Positions 1 through 8,730 are shown, numbered from the stretch's first letter. The stretch is DNA of 64,000 bases from AP-15 sp963712825 (GCA_963712825.1 CAVQJP010000012.1:35776-99775), one strand, 5' to 3'. Numbers and translations: made by a program. Notes: a model not told the origin generated them from the sequence alone.

Positions 1-592
1 GCTCCTTCGAGGGTATATCCGGAGGTTTTTCGAGTTGTCGCCCGGCGTCGGGTGCGGTGTCCGACGGCTCCTTTTTATCGGAGACGAGAAGCGGCGAAAG
101 ACCCCCATCCCCGTCAGATCCGTCCGCCGGACGGAACTCGCCTCCCTCCGGTCGTCCCACGGGCCATCGCGGATGCTTTGCGGGGTCGAACCCGCCGAAC
201 GACGGACTCCGGCGCAGCTCGGTGCGCTCCGAGTCGATTGTTTTCTCCGCCGCTATTCGTCGGTCCTCGGCCTCCAGCGCGGCGCGGGCCGAATAGCCGG
301 GAAGTTCCGGCAAATGCAGGTACAGAGCGGCAATTGCCGCCAGAGCAGGCGAGCGGTCGTTCAACGCCGCGGCGACGGTGCCGAAACTGTGAGCGGGACT
401 AGCCGAGGAGAGGCGATCTCCATAAGCAGCTCTGAACAGACGGTTGAGTTCGCCCTTTTCGCGCACCGCAAATCGCCCGCTCCGCCGCTCGAGAAGGGGT
501 GTTCGGCCGAGGAAAAGGCCGTCGGACGTACAGGACAGGCCGAGCGATCCGTCCGAGCGGTCGCTCAGCCGCCACATGATCAAGTCCAGCAC
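1..592 (-). CDS. Hypothetical protein with KHPRWP motif, cut by the window edge
   Basis: The minus strand is open from 592 to the window edge, so the C-terminus is missing. The likely start is the GTG at 592, which has an AGGA about six bases upstream; an in-frame ATG lies at 577. About 197 codons are visible. The N-terminal part reads like a compact domain (LGLSCTSDGLFLGRTPLLER, then a helix-rich stretch with ALNDRSPALAAIAALYLHLP). It is followed by FDPAKHPRWPVGRPEGGEF, a proline/glycine-rich linker. A motif of the form DPxKHPRWPAGxPxGGxF is common in uncharacterised alphaproteobacterial proteins, some with toxin-like or peptidase-like C-terminal domains. The part that would decide the function is outside the window. 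It is divergent from the acyltransferase, with only about 14 bases between the starts. No function is assigned. Confidence 0.7.
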   Translation of the reverse strand, partial: MLDLIMWRLSDRSDGSLGLSCTSDGLFLGRTPLLERRSGRFAVREKGELNRLFRAAYGDRLSSASPAHSFGTVAAALNDRSPALAAIAALYLHLPELPGYSARAALEAEDRRIAAEKTIDSERTELRRSPSFGGFDPAKHPRWPVGRPEGGEFRPADGSDGDGGLSPLLVSDKKEPSDTAPDAGRQLEKPPDIPSKE

Positions 593-606
593 CGGACATC
601 CTGTTT

Positions 607-1737
607 ATGGAATTAGCAATCTTACACGATTCGTTCTCAATTGTCAAGAGTTGCGCCAAGCCGGAAGGCAACGGGAGGGGTGAACCGCGGCGCAACAATT
701 TCGACGCTCTGCGCCTCGTCGCGGCGGCATCGGTGATGTTTTCGCACGCCTTCCTGATCGCCGACGGCACCCAGAAGCATGAATGGCTGATCCGGCTGAC
801 CGGCAACCAGTCGATCCTCGGCCTGACAGGCGTGTTCGTCTTCTTTGCGATCAGCGGGTTTCTGGTCACGCAAAGCTTTGAGCACACCGCCGACCCGCTG
901 CGTTTTATGGCCAAGCGGGCGTTGCGCATTTTCCCCGGCCTGTTTGTCGCCGCCTTGCTGTCGGCTTTTGTGCTGGCGCCGCTCGTCACCACCCTCGATC
1001 TAGGCGCCTATTTCAGCCAGCCGGCGCCCTATCGCTATGTCGTCGGCAACACCTTGCTCAACCAGAGCGTGCATGAATTGCCGGGCGTCATGTTTGTCAA
1101 CAACCCCGTCGGGCTCGAAATCAACGGGTCGATGTGGACGCTGCGCTTCGAGTTCATGATGTACGTCACGGTGCTCGGGCTGGGCGTGCTGCGGCTGCTG
1201 AAATTGCCGGTAATGCTGGGCCTTTTGGCGCTCGGCCTCGCCTGCCTGGAATTCCAGGAGGCGCTCGATTTTCTTGGCGGGTGGGGCTGGCTGCTCGCGT
1301 TTTTCGCGATGGGCATGATCCTCTACCGGCTGCGCGCCACCCGCATCTTCGACGGTTGGATCGCGGCGCTCGGCCTCGCCGGCCTGGTCCTCAGCGTGCC
1401 GTTGCGCCAGTTCATTCCGCTGTTCCCGCTGTTCGGCTGCTACCTGGCATTGTGGCTGGCGCTCAACCCGCATTTCCCCGTGATCCCGGCGGCGCGGTTC
1501 GGTGACCTCTCCTATGGCCTCTACATCTATGGGTGGCCGGTCGAGGAGGGGGTGATCTGGCTGCTTGGCGGCCGTGCCCCGTGGTGGCAGGTGTTCGGCC
1601 TCGCCTTGCCCGCGACCGCCGCCCTCGCCTTTCTCTCCTGGCACCTGATCGAGCACCCGGCACTAAGACTGAAGCCTGGCGGACGGCGACCGCTTGCCGC
1701 TGCCGGCGCGGCCTCGGCGGCGGCACAGCGCGCCTGA
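607..1737 (+). CDS. Acyltransferase family 3 membrane protein (OafA/YrhL-like)
   Basis: This 376-residue polytopic membrane protein belongs to the acyltransferase 3 family, which moves acetyl or other acyl groups onto cell-surface sugars or lipids. The family's N-terminal signature is present as RRNNFDALRLVAAASVMFSHAF (residues 28-49 region), with the conserved Arg36 and the catalytic-type His47 in the first transmembrane segment. About ten hydrophobic segments follow. The GSMWTLRFEF motif around residue 175 fits the family's conserved WTL-x-x-E. No SGNH hydrolase domain is fused to it. The ATG at 607 is the only good in-frame start, but no clear ribosome site precedes it. The substrate cannot be told from sequence; the downstream cupin and FAA-hydrolase genes give no hint. 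Confidence 0.88.
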   Translation: MELAILHDSFSIVKSCAKPEGNGRGEPRRNNFDALRLVAAASVMFSHAFLIADGTQKHEWLIRLTGNQSILGLTGVFVFFAISGFLVTQSFEHTADPLRFMAKRALRIFPGLFVAALLSAFVLAPLVTTLDLGAYFSQPAPYRYVVGNTLLNQSVHELPGVMFVNNPVGLEINGSMWTLRFEFMMYVTVLGLGVLRLLKLPVMLGLLALGLACLEFQEALDFLGGWGWLLAFFAMGMILYRLRATRIFDGWIAALGLAGLVLSVPLRQFIPLFPLFGCYLALWLALNPHFPVIPAARFGDLSYGLYIYGWPVEEGVIWLLGGRAPWWQVFGLALPATAALAFLSWHLIEHPALRLKPGGRRPLAAAGAASAAAQRA

Positions 1738-1828
1738 GCGGCGGCCGCCCCGCGTCGAGGGGCTGGCGCCGGGGTTCGGTCCGCCATTAGTATGCGCGCC
1801 ATCAGCCAATTCTCAGGGGAGGAGTGCC

Positions 1829-2179
1829 GTGCGAGTCCATAATCTCTATGCCGACGCCAACGGCCAGTCGCATTGGCGCGACATCCAAATCGAATGGGTC
1901 GAGGAGACCCGCTCCGGCAAATTGTCAAAGCGGCTGCCCGCCAACGGCATCATCTTCCGCGAGGTGCCGCCGACCTATGATCTCGACTGGCATCCCGCAC
2001 CGCGCCGGCAGTACATCATCAATCTCGACGCCGGGGTCGAGATCACCGCGAGCGACGGCGAAGCCCGCAAGATCGGCGCCGGCGAGGTGGTCCTCGTCGA
2101 AGACACCACCGGCAAGGGCCACCTTTCGAAGGCGCTCGAGGGCAAGATCCGCAATTGCATCTTCGTACCCGTCGAATAA
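1829..2179 (+). CDS. Small cupin-domain protein
   Basis: This 116-residue single-domain cupin starts at a GTG preceded by a strong AGGGGAGGA ribosome site. The beta-barrel core runs through WHPAPRRQYIINLDAGVEIT and IGAGEVVLVEDTTGKGH. The tail GKIRNCIFVPVE is typical of small cupins in catabolic operons. The usual metal-binding HxH pair is reduced to single histidines (the WHP and GKGH positions), so catalysis is uncertain and a sugar- or acid-binding or isomerase role is possible. It ends 11 bases before the FAA-hydrolase-like gene, so the two are probably co-transcribed and may act on the same acid substrate. Confidence 0.82.
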   Translation: MRVHNLYADANGQSHWRDIQIEWVEETRSGKLSKRLPANGIIFREVPPTYDLDWHPAPRRQYIINLDAGVEITASDGEARKIGAGEVVLVEDTTGKGHLSKALEGKIRNCIFVPVE

Positions 2180-2190
2180 CGGAGGCTGAC

Positions 2191-3141
2191 ATGAAACTGG
2201 TGTATTTCGACGACTACAAGCTGGGCGTGGTAAAGGGCGACCGCGTCGTCGACGTGTCGTCGGTGGTGCGCGACATCCCGCATACCGGACCCGGCGACCT
2301 GATCAACGGGCTGATCGCAAACTTCGGCCAGTACAAGGGCAAGCTCGAAGACGCCGCGGCGAGCGGGCAGGGCGTGCCGTTGTCGTCGGCCAAGCTGCGC
2401 GCCCCGCTGCCCAAGCCGGACAATATCGACTGCATGGCGGTCAACTACATGGAAGACGGCACCCGCAGCGCGCCGGCGCCGATCAACGCCTTCCAAAAGA
2501 CGGCGAACGCCATCTGCGGACCTGGCGACACGATGGTGCTGCCGGATGCGCCGGCGACGATCTTTGAGGGCGAGGCCGAATTGGCGCTCGTAATCGGTAA
2601 AAAGGCGAGCCACGTCAAAGCCGCCGACGCAATGGATTACATCTTCGGGTACACCTGCTTTATCGACGGCTCGGCGCGCGGGCTGCCGGCTCCCGGTTTT
2701 TTCGCCATGAAGTCGCGCGACACCTTTGCCCCGATCGGGCCGTGGATCGTCACCAAGGACGAAGTCGCGGACCCGCAGAAATTGCAGATTCGCCTCTCGA
2801 ACAACGGCACCTTGATGCAGAACTTCAACACCAGCGACATGGCGCACAAAATCCCGCGCTGCATCGAGTGGCTGACCTCGATCCACACTCTGGAGCCGGG
2901 CGACATCGTCGCCACCGGCACCAACCACCGCGGCCTGAACCCGTTTATGGACGGCGACAAGATCGAGCTCGAAATCGAGAAAGTCGGCAAGCTCGCCTTT
3001 ACCGTCAAGGACGAGCTGAACCGCAAATGGGAACGGCGGACCCGGCTGCAGATGCACGAGGCGGCAGCGCAAAAGACTGCCGGCGCCTATCCCGACATCA
3101 CCCCGCAGGTCTCGGGCAAGCACGCCCCCAACGCGCGCTGA
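2191..3141 (+). CDS. Fumarylacetoacetate hydrolase family protein
   Basis: A 316-residue member of the FAH superfamily: metal-dependent enzymes that hydrolyse or decarboxylate C-C bonds in 2-oxo acids, or act as ureidoglycolate lyase or 2,4-diketo acid hydrolase. The C-terminal two thirds are the catalytic domain. FEGEAELALVIGK carries the metal-binding glutamates, YIFGYTCFIDGSARG supplies the acidic ligand, and GDIVATGTNHRGLNPFMDGD is the conserved late loop. The N-terminal 75 residues match the family's small beta domain. Start ATG at 2191 has CGGAGG seven bases upstream; an in-frame upstream ATG at 2155 lies inside the cupin gene and lacks a site. It forms an apparent operon with the cupin. 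The substrate is unknown. Confidence 0.92.
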   Translation: MKLVYFDDYKLGVVKGDRVVDVSSVVRDIPHTGPGDLINGLIANFGQYKGKLEDAAASGQGVPLSSAKLRAPLPKPDNIDCMAVNYMEDGTRSAPAPINAFQKTANAICGPGDTMVLPDAPATIFEGEAELALVIGKKASHVKAADAMDYIFGYTCFIDGSARGLPAPGFFAMKSRDTFAPIGPWIVTKDEVADPQKLQIRLSNNGTLMQNFNTSDMAHKIPRCIEWLTSIHTLEPGDIVATGTNHRGLNPFMDGDKIELEIEKVGKLAFTVKDELNRKWERRTRLQMHEAAAQKTAGAYPDITPQVSGKHAPNAR

Positions 3142-3168
3142 GTTCAGGCCGAGACCAGCAATCCCCCG

Positions 3169-3250
3169 TGGCCGGGCTCGTCCCGGCCACCCACGCCTCC
3201 AACTACCTCGGACCCAGCAAAGGCGTGGATGCCCGGATCAGGTCCGGTCA
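3169..3250. repeat. Interspersed palindromic repeat (CCGGG/GGCGTGG type)
   Basis: The gap between two genes holds nested inverted repeats: GGCCGGG-CTCGT-CCCGGCC at 3170-3188, CCACGCC (3191) pairing with GGCGTGG (3222), and a final CCCGGATCAGGTCCGG. This arrangement is a familiar interspersed element of alphaproteobacterial intergenic regions. It can fold on either strand. There is no T-run, so I do not call it a terminator. Confidence 0.6.
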
Positions 3251-3288
3251 AGGGGTGTCTTGAGACTTGGTAACGAGGAAAAGACGCC

Positions 3289-4533
3289 ATGGCCGCCGAC
3301 GGTTTTGCCTATACCCATTTGTTCGCCAAGGATTTGCCGCCGGCGGCGCCGCGCTGGACCGGCTTTCCCAAATACAATTTCATCGGCGGCCACAACGACC
3401 CGGAGCATGTGCCGGCGGCGGAGCTGGCGGCGGCGGCCGCGGCGGTGTTGCGCCGCGACGGCGCCGACCTCGCGCTCTACAACCCGCACGGGCCGCAGGG
3501 CTTCCGTGGCATCCGCGACTTTGTCGTAAAGAAGGTTGCGGGCCGCGGCATCGATTGCACGCCCGACGACGTGCTGATCACCTCGGGATCCGGGCAGGGG
3601 CTCGACCTCGTCAACCGGGTGATGCTGAACCGCGGCGACACCGTGATCCTCGAGGAATTCACCTATGGCGGCGCGCTGACCAAATTGCAGAGGATCGGCG
3701 TCAATGTCGTCGGCGCGCCCCTCGACGATGACGGGCTGCGCATCGACGCGCTCGGCCGGATTCTCGACGACCTCAAGCAAAAGGGGACCGTGCCTAAATT
3801 CATCTACACGATCCCCACCGTGCAGAACCCGACCGGCTCGATCCTGCCGGTCGAACGCCGCGAGGCGCTGCTGGCGCTCGCCAAAAAGCACTGTGTCGCG
3901 ATCTTCGAGGACGAGTGCTACGCCGACCTGACCTGGCGCCCCGACGCCCCGGCCGCGATCTATTCCATGGACCCGAGCCAGGTGATCCATGTCGGCTCGT
4001 TCTCCAAGACATTGTCGCCGGCATTGCGCCTCGGCTACGTCGTCGCCGACTGGGCGGTCATGACCCGGCTTGTCGGCTTGAAGCGCGAGACCGACAGCGG
4101 CACCGGTGCTCTCGAGCAGATGGTCGTCGCCGAATATTTCTCGCGCAGCTTCAAGGAGCATGTTGGCGAGCTGAACGGCGTGTTGAAGGACAAGCTCGAC
4201 ACGATGGTCGATGCGCTCGAACGCGAATTCGGCACCGCCGTCGAAAAGATGTGGCGACCGAAGGGCGGCATCTTTTTGTGGATCAAACTGCCCGACCAGG
4301 TCGACGTGACCAAGCTCGTGATGCCCGCCGCCAAGGAAGGGCTCGTCTTCAATCCCGGCCCCGAATGGTCGTGCAACCCGGCCGAAACCAGGTCGCACAT
4401 GCGGCTGTGCTTTGCGCTGCCGTCGAAGGACGTAATCCGACAGGGTGTGGCGACCCTGGCGCGGGTTTGCTACGAAGAGACTGGCGTGCCCGAGCGCAGC
4501 GCCAATATCCGCCGCGCGCCAGCCGCCAAGTAA
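3289..4533 (+). CDS. PLP-dependent aminotransferase, class I/II (fold type I)
   Basis: A 414-residue fold type I aminotransferase of the class I/II and MocR-like subgroup, which includes 2-aminoadipate and valine-pyruvate aminotransferases. The PLP lysine is Lys240 in VGSFSKTLSPALRLGYV. Asp208 in IFEDECYADL should hold the pyridine nitrogen, and Asn180-Pro181 in PTVQNPTGS is the substrate-side Asn-Pro pair. The C-terminal arginine that binds the carboxylate is likely the one in SHMRLCFA. No winged-helix domain is present, so it is an enzyme and not a MocR regulator. Start ATG 3289 has GAGGA upstream. It follows the FAA hydrolase by about 150 bases with a repeat between. The amino acid substrate cannot be fixed from sequence. 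Confidence 0.93.
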   Translation: MAADGFAYTHLFAKDLPPAAPRWTGFPKYNFIGGHNDPEHVPAAELAAAAAAVLRRDGADLALYNPHGPQGFRGIRDFVVKKVAGRGIDCTPDDVLITSGSGQGLDLVNRVMLNRGDTVILEEFTYGGALTKLQRIGVNVVGAPLDDDGLRIDALGRILDDLKQKGTVPKFIYTIPTVQNPTGSILPVERREALLALAKKHCVAIFEDECYADLTWRPDAPAAIYSMDPSQVIHVGSFSKTLSPALRLGYVVADWAVMTRLVGLKRETDSGTGALEQMVVAEYFSRSFKEHVGELNGVLKDKLDTMVDALEREFGTAVEKMWRPKGGIFLWIKLPDQVDVTKLVMPAAKEGLVFNPGPEWSCNPAETRSHMRLCFALPSKDVIRQGVATLARVCYEETGVPERSANIRRAPAAK

Positions 4534-4557
4534 TCCCCCGGCAGGTTGCGCGGCGGG

Positions 4558-5727
4558 TCACCAGGCGGCGTCGAGCAGGGTGCGGATTACCGCGGGACCG
4601 TCGATCTTGCGCGGGTTGGTGTGGATCCAGCGGTCGTGCATCGAGTTTTCGGCGATCAAATCGAGCTGGTCCTCCCTGACCCCGACATCGCGCAATCGCG
4701 TCGGCAGGCCCAGCCCCGAGATCAGCGCCCCGACCGCGTCGGCGGCGGGCTCGCCCGGGTGCCCGAGCGCTTCGCTGACCCGCGCCTGCTTGTCGGCGTT
4801 CGCTTCGCGGTTAAAGCGCAGCACATGCGGCAGCATGATGCACGAGGTGTAGCCGTGCGGCACGCCGGCGGTGCCGCCGAGCACATGGCCGATGCCGTGG
4901 CTCGCCCCCTTGCTGACCCCGCTCTGCGAGCCGACCATCGACATCCAGGCGCCGATCTGGCACTCGAGCCGGGCGTCGAGATCCTCGGGATCGGCCTTGA
5001 CCGCCGGCAGCCCGTGGCCCAAGAGGCGCAGCGCGTGAAACGCCGCACCCTCGGAGATCGGCTGCCCGTTGACCGAGCAGATGTCCTCGACCGCATGATC
5101 GACGGCGCGGATGCCGGTCGACAAAAACAGCCATTCCGGTGTGGGCCGGCTCGCCGCCGGGTCGAGAATGACAGTGCGCGGGATCATCAGCGGGTGGCTG
5201 AAGCTCTCCTTGACGTGCTGCCGGGTGTCGGTGCAGCCGGCGCCGGCCGAGAACTCGCCGGCCGACAGGGTGGTCGGGATCGCGATCATCCGCACTCCGG
5301 GCGGCTTGACCGGAGGACGCGCGCTCGTGCCGTCGGCGGCGACGCGGGCGCGGAAATCGTCGAGCTCTTCGGGTGCCGTGACGTCGTTGCCGAGACAGAG
5401 GCCGACCATCTTCGCCGCGTCGGTGACCGAGCCGCCGCCCAGGGTGACGATCAAATCGGCGCCGGCCTCGCGCGCCATGTTGGCCGCGGCAACGACATCG
5501 GCGCGCGGCGTATGGGCGCCGATCTTGGCGCAGAGCCCGGCAAAACAATTTCCCAGCGTCTGCCGCAGCCGGTCGACGAGATCGGTCTCGCGCGCCAGAG
5601 TCCCGCTCGCCAGCACAAAGACGGCGCGGGCGTCGAGCCGGTCGATCTCCTGCGCCAAGGCGTCGACATAGGGTTTCCCGAACACGACGCTGTCCATCTG
5701 CGGGAAGCGATAGGCGCCGCTCAACAT
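4558..5727 (-). CDS. Iron-containing alcohol dehydrogenase (maleylacetate reductase-like)
   Basis: A 389-residue group III metal-dependent alcohol dehydrogenase. The NAD(P) loop is TLGGGSVTDAAK (residues 95-106). Metal ligands appear in AVDHAVEDIC (Asp210/His211 region), SKGASHGIGHVLGG (His277, His281) and VPHGYTSCIMLPH (His291). The pattern SxGxxHxxxHxxGG is shared with maleylacetate reductases, which reduce a ring-cleavage product to 3-oxoadipate, and with other family members, so substrate assignment is tentative. Start ATG 5727 has GGAGG six bases upstream; the frame is open further upstream but without a ribosome site. It converges with the aminotransferase, 24 bases between stops. Confidence 0.9.
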   Translation of the reverse strand: MLSGAYRFPQMDSVVFGKPYVDALAQEIDRLDARAVFVLASGTLARETDLVDRLRQTLGNCFAGLCAKIGAHTPRADVVAAANMAREAGADLIVTLGGGSVTDAAKMVGLCLGNDVTAPEELDDFRARVAADGTSARPPVKPPGVRMIAIPTTLSAGEFSAGAGCTDTRQHVKESFSHPLMIPRTVILDPAASRPTPEWLFLSTGIRAVDHAVEDICSVNGQPISEGAAFHALRLLGHGLPAVKADPEDLDARLECQIGAWMSMVGSQSGVSKGASHGIGHVLGGTAGVPHGYTSCIMLPHVLRFNREANADKQARVSEALGHPGEPAADAVGALISGLGLPTRLRDVGVREDQLDLIAENSMHDRWIHTNPRKIDGPAVIRTLLDAAW

Positions 5728-5829
5728 GGTCTTCCTCCGTGGGGCGGGTAGTATCCGACAACTGTGCGCGTTCGTGCCGCCGGCGGCAACGATGGTGCCG
5801 GATCGAGGCTCGACGGTGGGAAAACCGCC

Positions 5830-6060
5830 CGGCGTCCTTCGAGGCCTCGCTTCGCGAGGCACCTCAGGAGAGGAAAATTTCTTTTCGCCAACACCCCTGT
5901 CCTCATGCCGAGGAGCGACCCGGCGTCCTTCGAGGCCTCGCTTCGCGAGGCGCCTCAGGAGGAGGAAATTTTCTTATTGCCGACACCAATATCCTCATGC
6001 TGAGGAGCGACCCGGCGCAGCCGGGGCGCGTCTCGAAGCACGGACAGCGCGATCTCGACA
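5830..6060. repeat. Tandem 91-92 bp repeats in a 490-bp gap
   Basis: The gene-free stretch 5728-6220 holds two near-identical tandem units of 91 and 92 bases (5830-5920 and 5921-6012), then a third that diverges after about 20 bases. Each unit carries CGGCGTCCTTCGAGGCCTCG, a CGAGGCCTCGCTTCGCGAGG palindromic core, CCTCAGGAG, an AT-rich stretch and CCTCATGCYGAGGAGCGACC. The words match a class of interspersed repeats common in Hyphomicrobiales genomes. I see no gene here. It separates the divergent alcohol dehydrogenase and heme-binding-like genes. Confidence 0.75.
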
Positions 6061-6220
6061 GTCGCTGGCGTGCGGATTCGCTCTACCCCCCGGCGGGGCA
6101 CGCGGAAACTCGCCTGCGAGCGGTAATAGGTGTAAAGCTTGACCCTCAAGTCTCCGGGCTGACTTCTTGCAACGGTGGTCCGGCGCCAGAGCGTCCGACC
6201 CCAATCCGCGAGGACAGCAT

Positions 6221-6757
6221 ATGCCTTTCGCTCTACCCGGCGCCCTGTCTCTCGCGGTCATCATGGCGGCTGCCGGCTTTGCAGCGACGGCGACAGCGGC
6301 CGATCCCGGCAGCGGCGGCTGCGACACTTGCAAAGTGATCAGCGAAAAGGCGCTGTCGCTCGATTTGGCGGAGGCGATCGCGCTCGGCGCTCTGGCCAGA
6401 TGCCGGGCCGACGGCAATCATGTCAGCGTGACCGTCCTCGACCGCGACGGGCTGGTCAAGATGGCGTTTCGCGACGACCTGGCCGGGCCGCACACGATTG
6501 TCACCAGCCGCCGCAAAGCCTTTACCTCGGTCACATTCAAGCAGCCCTCGGCGCAATGGGCGCACCGGGTGCTGAGCGATCCGGCGCTCGCCGGGCTCAA
6601 GGACACCGCCGGGACGATCGCGCTCGGCGGCGGGGTCCCGATCAAGGCCGGCAACGAGGTGATCGGCGCCGTCGGGGTCAGCGGCTCGCCGGGCGGCGAC
6701 AAGGACGAGGCTTGCGCCAATGCCGGCATCGCCGGGGTGGCCGACAAGCTGAAGTAA
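6221..6757 (+). CDS. Secreted heme-binding-like protein (GlcG/HbpS family)
   Basis: A 178-residue protein with a Sec signal peptide (residues 1 to about 24, ending ATATAADP) followed by a GlcG/HbpS domain. The family signatures are DLAEAIALGALARC, VTVLDRDGLVKMAFRDD, SRRKAFTSVTFKQPS, GGVPIKAGNEVIGAVGVSGSPGGDKDEACA and the terminal helix. Proteins of this type bind heme or small cofactors, or sit in glycolate and propanediol operons without known activity. CDTC near the mature N-terminus adds a cysteine pair. Start ATG 6221 has AGGA with proper spacing. It precedes an alpha/beta hydrolase by 50 bases on the same strand. Confidence 0.88.
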   Translation: MPFALPGALSLAVIMAAAGFAATATAADPGSGGCDTCKVISEKALSLDLAEAIALGALARCRADGNHVSVTVLDRDGLVKMAFRDDLAGPHTIVTSRRKAFTSVTFKQPSAQWAHRVLSDPALAGLKDTAGTIALGGGVPIKAGNEVIGAVGVSGSPGGDKDEACANAGIAGVADKLK

Positions 6758-6807
6758 CGCTCACCGGTCGCGCTGCGACGCCGGCTGGTTGACGCGACGG
6801 AGGTTCG

Positions 6808-7692
6808 ATGCCCGCAAAAGGCCCGTTGGTATTTCTCGATTACGATCAGGCGGCGCTCGACGCTGCCTATGACCAGGCGGCCTATGCGGCCAATCGCGAC
6901 CAGCTGGTCCGCCGCCGGGTGGCCGACAGCGCCGCGGCGCGCGCCCGGATCGGCACGCCCGAGCGCATCGCCTATGGGAATGCCGAGATCGAGAAGCTCG
7001 ACGTCTACCGGGTTCCTGGAGACCGCGCCCCGATCTTTGTCTTTATCCATGGCGGGGCGTGGCGCAGCGGCCGCGCCGAGGAATACGCTGCACCGGCCGA
7101 GATGTTCGCCGCCGCCGGGGCGTGCTGGGTGGTGCCCGATTTCAGGTGGGTGCAGGATGCCGGCGGCAGCCTGATGGTGCTCGCCGACCAGGTATGCCGG
7201 GCAATCGCCTGGGTCTACCGCAACGCGGCGCGGTTTGGCGGCGACCCGAGCCGGCTCTTTGTCGGGGGCCAGTCCTCGGGCGGACATTTGGCGGCGGTGG
7301 CGCTGACCACCGACTGGCGCCGCGAATTCGACCTTCCCGCCGACATCATCAAGGGCGGCCTCTGCGTCAGCGGCATGTATGAATTGGCGCCGGTGCGGCT
7401 GTCAAAGCGCAGCGCCTATGTCGCGTTTGACGACGAGACCGTCGAGCGGCTGAGCCCGCTGCGCCATCTCGACCAGTTGCGGGCGCCGGTCGTCGTCGCC
7501 TACGGCACCTGCGAGACACCCGAGTTTCAGCGCCAGAACAGCGAGTTTGCCGCCGCCGTCGCGGCCGCCGGCAAGCCGGTGCGGTTGTTGGTCGGTGAGC
7601 ACTACAACCATTTCGAACTGCCGGAGACCCTCGGCAACCCTTACGGTCTGTTGGGCCGGGCGGCGCTCGAGCTGATGGGGCTGGTGGCATGA
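6808..7692 (+). CDS. Alpha/beta hydrolase, arylformamidase/BD-FAE-like
   Basis: A 294-residue alpha/beta hydrolase of the hormone-sensitive-lipase and kynurenine formamidase-like group. The oxyanion motif is FIHGGAWRSG (HGG at 81-83). The nucleophile elbow is GGQSSGGH (Ser156), and the catalytic histidine is probably in GEHYNHFELPETL. The N-terminal helix-rich segment (DYDQAALDAAYDQAAYAANR) resembles that of arylformamidases. Start ATG 6808 follows GGAGG. Its stop overlaps the threonine aldolase start by four bases (ATGA), which indicates translational coupling. Activity on a formamide, carbamate or ester is possible; sequence alone does not settle it. Confidence 0.88.
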   Translation: MPAKGPLVFLDYDQAALDAAYDQAAYAANRDQLVRRRVADSAAARARIGTPERIAYGNAEIEKLDVYRVPGDRAPIFVFIHGGAWRSGRAEEYAAPAEMFAAAGACWVVPDFRWVQDAGGSLMVLADQVCRAIAWVYRNAARFGGDPSRLFVGGQSSGGHLAAVALTTDWRREFDLPADIIKGGLCVSGMYELAPVRLSKRSAYVAFDDETVERLSPLRHLDQLRAPVVVAYGTCETPEFQRQNSEFAAAVAAAGKPVRLLVGEHYNHFELPETLGNPYGLLGRAALELMGLVA

Positions 7693-8726
7693 CTGCGATC
7701 GACCTGCGCTCGGACACGGTGACCCGGCCGTCGGCCGCGATGCGCGCGGCGATGGCGGCGGCACCCGTCGGCGACGACCAGTATGGCGAGGACCCGTCGG
7801 TCAACCGGCTTCAGGAACGGATCGCCGAATTGCTCGGTAAGGAGGCGGCGCTGTTTGTCCCGAGCGGGACGATGGCGAACCAGATCGGCCTCAAAATCTT
7901 GACCCGGCCCGGCGACGAGGTCGTGCTCGGCCACGAGGCGCATGTCGTCTGGCATGAATTGGGTGCGGGGGCGGCGAATTCCGGGGTGCAGTTCACCCCA
8001 GTCGGGCATGGCGGCCTGTTTACCGCCGCCGACCTGCGCGCCGCCTACAAGCCGCCGGGCCACATCGTCTTTCCGCCGACGACCCTGGTCGCGGTCGAGA
8101 ACACCCACAATCGCGGCGGCGGCGTGGTGTTCCCGCAGCAGGACGTCGTGGCACTCTGTGCCGCGGCCCGCGAGCTCGGCATGGCGAGCTATCTCGACGG
8201 CGCCCGGCTGTTCAACGCCGCTGTCGCCTCCGGCCGCAGCCTCGCCGAACTCGCCGCACCCTTCGACCTCGTTTCGGTTGCGTTGTCAAAGGGGCTGGGC
8301 TGCCCGGTCGGCAGCGTCCTCGCCGGAGGCCGGCAGGAGATCGCCCGTGCCCACCGCGCGCGGCGCATGTTCGGCGGGGCGATGCGCCAGGCCGGCATCC
8401 TCGCCGCTGCCGGGTTGTGGGCGCTCGACCACAATCTCGACCGGCTGGCCGAGGACCACGCCAATGCCCGGCTCCTCGCGGAAAGGCTCGCGGGGCTGCG
8501 CGGCGTTGTGCTCGATCTCGCCACCGTCCAGAGCAACATCGTGATCTTTCACATGGCTCCGGGAATGTCCGACGCCGCGGCAATCGTCGCGCGCGCGGCG
8601 GAAGCCGGGGTGCTGGTCTCGGCCTTTGCCGCGCGCACCGTGCGCGCCGTCACGCATCTCGATGTCAGCCGCGAGCAGTCGCGCCGCGCCGCCGATCTCC
8701 TCGCCGCCGCCGTCGCCGGCGGCTGA
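7689..8726 (+). CDS. ltaE: Low-specificity L-threonine aldolase
   Basis: A 345-residue PLP enzyme of the threonine aldolase/beta-eliminating lyase family that splits L-threonine or L-allo-threonine to glycine and acetaldehyde. The N-terminus is canonical (IDLRSDTVTRPSAAMRAAM). The GDDQYGEDPSVNRLQ loop, the VPSGTMANQIGL motif, the H(E)AHVVWHE segment with the stacking histidine, VENTHNRGGG, and Asp170/Arg173 in YLDGARLFNAAV are all present. The Schiff-base lysine is Lys201 in VSVALSKGLGCPVGSVLAG. It overlaps the upstream hydrolase by four bases. It converges on the molybdopterin-subunit gene with only four bases between stops. Confidence 0.95.
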   Translation: MTAIDLRSDTVTRPSAAMRAAMAAAPVGDDQYGEDPSVNRLQERIAELLGKEAALFVPSGTMANQIGLKILTRPGDEVVLGHEAHVVWHELGAGAANSGVQFTPVGHGGLFTAADLRAAYKPPGHIVFPPTTLVAVENTHNRGGGVVFPQQDVVALCAAARELGMASYLDGARLFNAAVASGRSLAELAAPFDLVSVALSKGLGCPVGSVLAGGRQEIARAHRARRMFGGAMRQAGILAAAGLWALDHNLDRLAEDHANARLLAERLAGLRGVVLDLATVQSNIVIFHMAPGMSDAAAIVARAAEAGVLVSAFAARTVRAVTHLDVSREQSRRAADLLAAAVAGG

Positions 8727-8730
8727 ACCG

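Noticed and set aside
43..616. Plus-strand frames at the left edge
   Set aside because: The minus-strand frame over the same bases carries the known KHPRWP motif and balanced composition, so the plus frames are antisense.
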